From: an uncultured Phycisphaerales bacterium
Lineage (GTDB): Bacteria; Planctomycetota; Phycisphaerae; Phycisphaerales; SM1A02
Length of the DNA: 8,986 nt
Reading direction: 5' to 3'
Assembly: GCA_946886375.1 (NCBI GenBank)
Contig: CAMPIL010000136.1
Span: 1-8,986 of the forward strand
Below the pieces are notes generated by a model. The model did not search any database. It saw nothing but the letters and a program-made list of their open reading frames with translations, and was not told where the DNA came from. Shown one piece after another: positions 6,768 to 8,986 of the stretch; position 1 is the stretch's first letter, and every line of letters begins with the position of its first letter. Both the position numbers and the translations under genes were made by a program.

Positions 6768-7637
6768 ATGGCCAAGATGTTCTATACGTTGGAGGAAGTC
6801 GCCGCGAAACTCAAGAAGACCCCCGATGAGGTCAAGGCGATGGCCAAGAGCGGCCAGATCCAGGAGTTCCGCGATCGCGACAAACTCATGTTCAAGGTCG
6901 ATCAGATCGACCTTTTTGCCGGCAGCGATGAGGAAAGCGGCGAAGTTCACCTTGAACTTGAAGACACCAGTTCGAGTTCCGCCATCGGCCTCACCGGTTC
7001 CGGACTCGACCTGAAAGACGAAACCGGCATCGGCCTGGCCGATTCGCGCGAAGGCACCGGCATCAGCGTCTTTGACACCGATCACGGTTCTGCCGGCAGC
7101 AGTCACGGCAGCGCGGCGCCCTTGGGCGGCAGCGGTGTGGCCGATGCGGTCTCGGGCGAGACACAGGTGGGCGCGGAAGCCATTGACGATGAACTGAGTC
7201 TTGAATCCGTCGGGTCCGGCAGCGGATTGCTCGACCTCACCCGTGAGAGCGATGACACATCGCTGGGCGCGGAACTGCTTGAAGAGGTGTACGCGGGCGA
7301 CGGCAACATTGAGATTCCGGCAAACGCTTCGGGATTGTTTGAAGCGCCGGCTGCTGACGCCGTCGGCGATGACGTGCGACGCGCCCCCGCTGCCGCCATG
7401 CCCATTATGGTTGAAGCGTATGACGGCGCAGGTTCGGGCCTGGGCGCTGGCTTGCTCATCGGTGCGCTGGCGGCGATGGTGTGCCTGGCCATCGTGGCAT
7501 TCGTCGGCATCAACGGCGCAACACCGGGACTCGCCACCACGTTCGCGGGAAATATCTGGATGTGGACCGGCGGCTTGGCGGGCATCACCATCATCTGCGG
7601 CCTTGTTGGTTTGTTCCTGGGCAAGGCGTCGGAATAA
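6768..7637 (+). CDS. Membrane-anchored helix-turn-helix protein with acidic Ser/Gly linker
   Basis: This 289-residue protein has three parts. Residues 4-50 (MFYTLEEVAAKLKKTPDEVK, then AMAKSGQIQEFRDRDKLMFK and VDQIDLF) form a MerR/excisionase-type winged HTH: a tyrosine-threonine-leucine start, a recognition helix after TPDEVK, and a wing-like FRDRDKLMFKVD. Residues 52-220 are a low-complexity acidic linker rich in Gly, Ser, Asp and Glu, with recurring GSGL/GTGI-DL units and the segment GSGLLDLTRESDDTSLGAEL. Residues 225-248 and 263-286 are two membrane helices with a short loop, leaving both termini on the same side. I recognise this layout from planctomycete hypothetical proteins but know no assigned function. 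The ATG at 6768 has GGAG 10 nt upstream; an ATG at 6777 is possible. It is divergent from the methyltransferase gene and 108 nt upstream of psd on the same strand. DNA binding is inferred from the fold, not shown. Confidence 0.82.
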   Translation: MAKMFYTLEEVAAKLKKTPDEVKAMAKSGQIQEFRDRDKLMFKVDQIDLFAGSDEESGEVHLELEDTSSSSAIGLTGSGLDLKDETGIGLADSREGTGISVFDTDHGSAGSSHGSAAPLGGSGVADAVSGETQVGAEAIDDELSLESVGSGSGLLDLTRESDDTSLGAELLEEVYAGDGNIEIPANASGLFEAPAADAVGDDVRRAPAAAMPIMVEAYDGAGSGLGAGLLIGALAAMVCLAIVAFVGINGATPGLATTFAGNIWMWTGGLAGITIICGLVGLFLGKASE

Positions 7638-7745
7638 CTTTTGGATTTCAGTTTTACCGCCGCGTGCGGCTTCGCATTGGTTGTGTCACGCCGTGCGTGC
7701 TACGCAGCAAGCGGCTGTTTTGAGGCATAGTATGTCTTCGCGCCC

Positions 7746-8423
7746 ATGCCTCTGACTCCGTACGGCCTTCGCGTCTGGCTTCCCATCCTGCTTGGAATGG
7801 TCGCTTTGTCTGCGCTGTTTGCGTGGCTGGGCTGGTGGTGGGCGATGTGGCTGGCTGTGGCGATTGGCCTGGCGCTGCTTTCGTTTTTCCGCGACCCCAT
7901 TCGCCGGGTGAAAACCGACCTGCCGGAAGGAACGATGCTCAGCCCGGCCGATGGCGCCATCAGCGCGGTGCTGGATGTGCCTCACCACAAGGCGGTGGAC
8001 GGCCCAGCCAAGATCATCCGCATCTTTCTCAGCGTGCTCAACGTGCACGTCAATCGCAGCCCGTATGACGCCACGGTGGTTTCGATGGAACACACGCCCG
8101 GAAAGTTCCTCAACGCGCAGACCGAAGAATCCGCAAAGGTGAATGAGTGCAACCTCATTCGCCTGAAGATTGCTCTCAATGGGCACGAGGAAATCATCGG
8201 CGTGCGGCAGGTTTCAGGCATGCTCGCCCGCGCCATCGTCTGCCCGATCAAGGCCGGCGACCGTCTCAAGCGCGGCCAGAAATTCGGCATGATCAAGTTC
8301 GGCTCCACCACCGAACTCATCCTGCCCAGGCCGAATGACGTGACGGTGTACGTGAAAAAGGGCGATAAAGTGAAAGGCGGGGTGACCGTGCTGGCGACGC
8401 TGAAACCGGCGCGGGCGACCTAG
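7746..8423 (+). CDS. psd: Phosphatidylserine decarboxylase proenzyme, short form
   Basis: This 225-residue protein decarboxylates phosphatidylserine to phosphatidylethanolamine at the cytoplasmic membrane. Two hydrophobic segments (about residues 9-29 and 31-46) are followed by FFRDPIRR. The catalytic residues are present: D69 in LSPADGAI, H101 in NVHVNRSP, and the self-cleavage site FGST, where cleavage between G186 and S187 yields a 39-residue alpha chain carrying the pyruvoyl group from S187. FGS rather than LGST, and the short length, match the compact bacterial/archaeal branch, not the 322-residue E. coli enzyme. The ATG at 7746 is preferred because it begins directly before the hydrophobic segment; the nearest GAGG (7722-7725) is 20 nt upstream, so initiation signals are weak. 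The usual partner, phosphatidylserine synthase (pssA), is not adjacent; tmRNA follows downstream. Confidence 0.93.
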   Translation: MPLTPYGLRVWLPILLGMVALSALFAWLGWWWAMWLAVAIGLALLSFFRDPIRRVKTDLPEGTMLSPADGAISAVLDVPHHKAVDGPAKIIRIFLSVLNVHVNRSPYDATVVSMEHTPGKFLNAQTEESAKVNECNLIRLKIALNGHEEIIGVRQVSGMLARAIVCPIKAGDRLKRGQKFGMIKFGSTTELILPRPNDVTVYVKKGDKVKGGVTVLATLKPARAT

Positions 8424-8483
8424 CGCGGCCGCTTGCGCGGCGCAGGCTCAGCCGCAGGCGGCTCTCGCGATGCGCGGGCTGAC

Positions 8484-8489
8484 TATAAT
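8484..8489 (+). promoter_or_regulatory. Candidate -10 box of the ssrA promoter
   Basis: A perfect TATAAT lies 22 nt upstream of the mature tmRNA 5' end, which would start transcription near 8496 and leave a leader of about 16 nt for RNase P removal. No good -35 match is found 16-18 nt further upstream, so the call rests on the -10 box and its position. Confidence 0.5.
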
Positions 8490-8511
8490 CGCACGTTGCT
8501 CTTTGACAATT

Positions 8512-8857
8512 GGGGCCGAATGGCATCGACCGGACAGGGAAAGCCTGACGTTGCGCGTCGTGGAGCATCCGTGCCACGATAAAAGGATGCAAAACAATAA
8601 CTGCTACTCCGCAGTATGCTCTCGCGGCCTAATTAGGTCCGCGCGATTCACCGCTCACGCCCGATAGGTGGCGAATCGACGACATCGGGATAGTTTCCGC
8701 ACACTGACAAACGATGCGGAGGCGAACTCAAGTTTGTCATGGCGAGATGAAACGCTGCCCATCGCAGTTCATCGAGCCGAGATCAAAGGATGGGCTACAC
8801 GTGTAGACGCGGCTGGCTGACTGTATCGGCACGGGAGTTCGAATCTCCCCGGCTCCA
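8512..8857 (+). ncRNA. ssrA: Transfer-messenger RNA (tmRNA), ribosome rescue and tagging
   Basis: The 346-nt RNA begins GGGGCCGAATGGCATCGAC, the conserved D-like end of tmRNA, and finishes with a T arm GGGAG-TTCGAAT-CTCCC (8833-8837 paired with 8845-8849) and CGGCTCC. GGGGCCG (8512-8518) pairs with CGGCTCC (8850-8856) as a 7-bp acceptor stem with one G-U pair; A8857 is the discriminator. CCA is not encoded (the genome continues CTG) and would be added. The tag frame, 8591-8632, encodes KTITATPQYALAA then TAA, with the typical YALAA degron end. A perfect 8-bp stem, TGACAAAC (8705-8712) with GTTTGTCA (8732-8739), fits the pseudoknot region, and GTAGACGC near the 3' end is a usual tmRNA element. 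With SmpB it frees stalled ribosomes and marks the nascent chain for proteolysis. The gene is one-piece, not permuted. Confidence 0.96.
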
Positions 8858-8899
8858 CTGCTCCCCAATCCACAGAAGTCTCGTTGGGACACGCACACC

Positions 8900-8927
8900 C
8901 AAGCGGATTCTCGCTTGTCTTTCTGTG
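8900..8927 (+). terminator. Weak candidate terminator downstream of ssrA
   Basis: CAAGCG (8900-8905) and CGCTTG (8912-8917) form a perfect 6-bp stem with a 6-nt loop, followed by the T-rich tctttctgtg. The stem is short and the T tract interrupted, so it is only a modest candidate. I see no coding signal in the remaining sequence to 8986. Confidence 0.35.
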
Positions 8928-8986
8928 CCGTTTGCGACATCTGTGAAAATTCTTTTGCCCCAGCGAATTGGAATCCACCAAAAAAG

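Noticed and set aside
8424..8475. GC-rich inverted segments after psd as an intrinsic terminator
   Set aside because: Short GC hairpins are possible (for example GCCGC-AG-GCGGC), but no T tract follows either, so I cannot support a terminator.
8503..8508. Perfect TTGACA just before the tmRNA
   Set aside because: It ends 3 nt before the mature 5' end; a matching -10 box would fall inside the tmRNA at about 8526-8531, where the sequence is TCGACC. Probably chance.
8737..8940. 67-codon minus-strand frame containing GAGEIRTPVPIQ
   Set aside because: It is the reverse complement of the tmRNA 3' domain; peptides of this kind are a known annotation artefact over tRNA-like T arms.

Overview
The window reads as GC-rich bacterial chromosome, most likely from a planctomycete of the Phycisphaerae type. 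The main clue is a secreted cysteine-rich protein ending in two near-identical dockerin-like repeats (core VNVNDLLAVINAWGPCP), a style I associate with that group. A MerR/excisionase-type HTH protein with an acidic Ser/Gly linker and two membrane segments also fits planctomycetes. The assignment is inference from protein style; no rRNA or other marker gene is present.

Layout. Positions 1-2003, all on the minus strand: an apparent operon of a putative outer-membrane beta-barrel protein, a YaeI/YkuE-type metallophosphoesterase, and the first 32 codons of a homocysteine S-methyltransferase that runs off the left edge. Positions 2084-2509, plus strand, divergent from that operon: a 141-residue ArfB-type peptidyl-tRNA hydrolase with a GGQ motif (ribosome rescue). 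Positions 2553-4412, minus strand, convergent with arfB: the secreted dockerin-like protein. Positions 4622-6585, minus strand: an orphan beta-class DNA methyltransferase followed by an EamA/DMT permease, overlapping by 4 nt (ATGA). Positions 6768-7637, plus strand, divergent from the methyltransferase: the membrane-anchored HTH protein. Positions 7746-8423, plus strand: a short phosphatidylserine decarboxylase (psd). Positions 8512-8857, plus strand: tmRNA (ssrA), whose tag reading frame ends in YALAA, with a perfect TATAAT box upstream and a weak candidate terminator downstream.

How the genes work together. Most of the window is housekeeping or envelope function: membrane lipid synthesis (psd), envelope proteins, a permease, and two independent ribosome-rescue routes (ArfB and tmRNA) about 6 kb apart. 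I see no CRISPR array, insertion sequence, phage gene or restriction endonuclease. I do not see a clearly new multi-gene system. The least explained items are the membrane-tethered HTH protein, its divergent pairing with the methyltransferase-permease operon, and the secreted protein with its recently duplicated tail.
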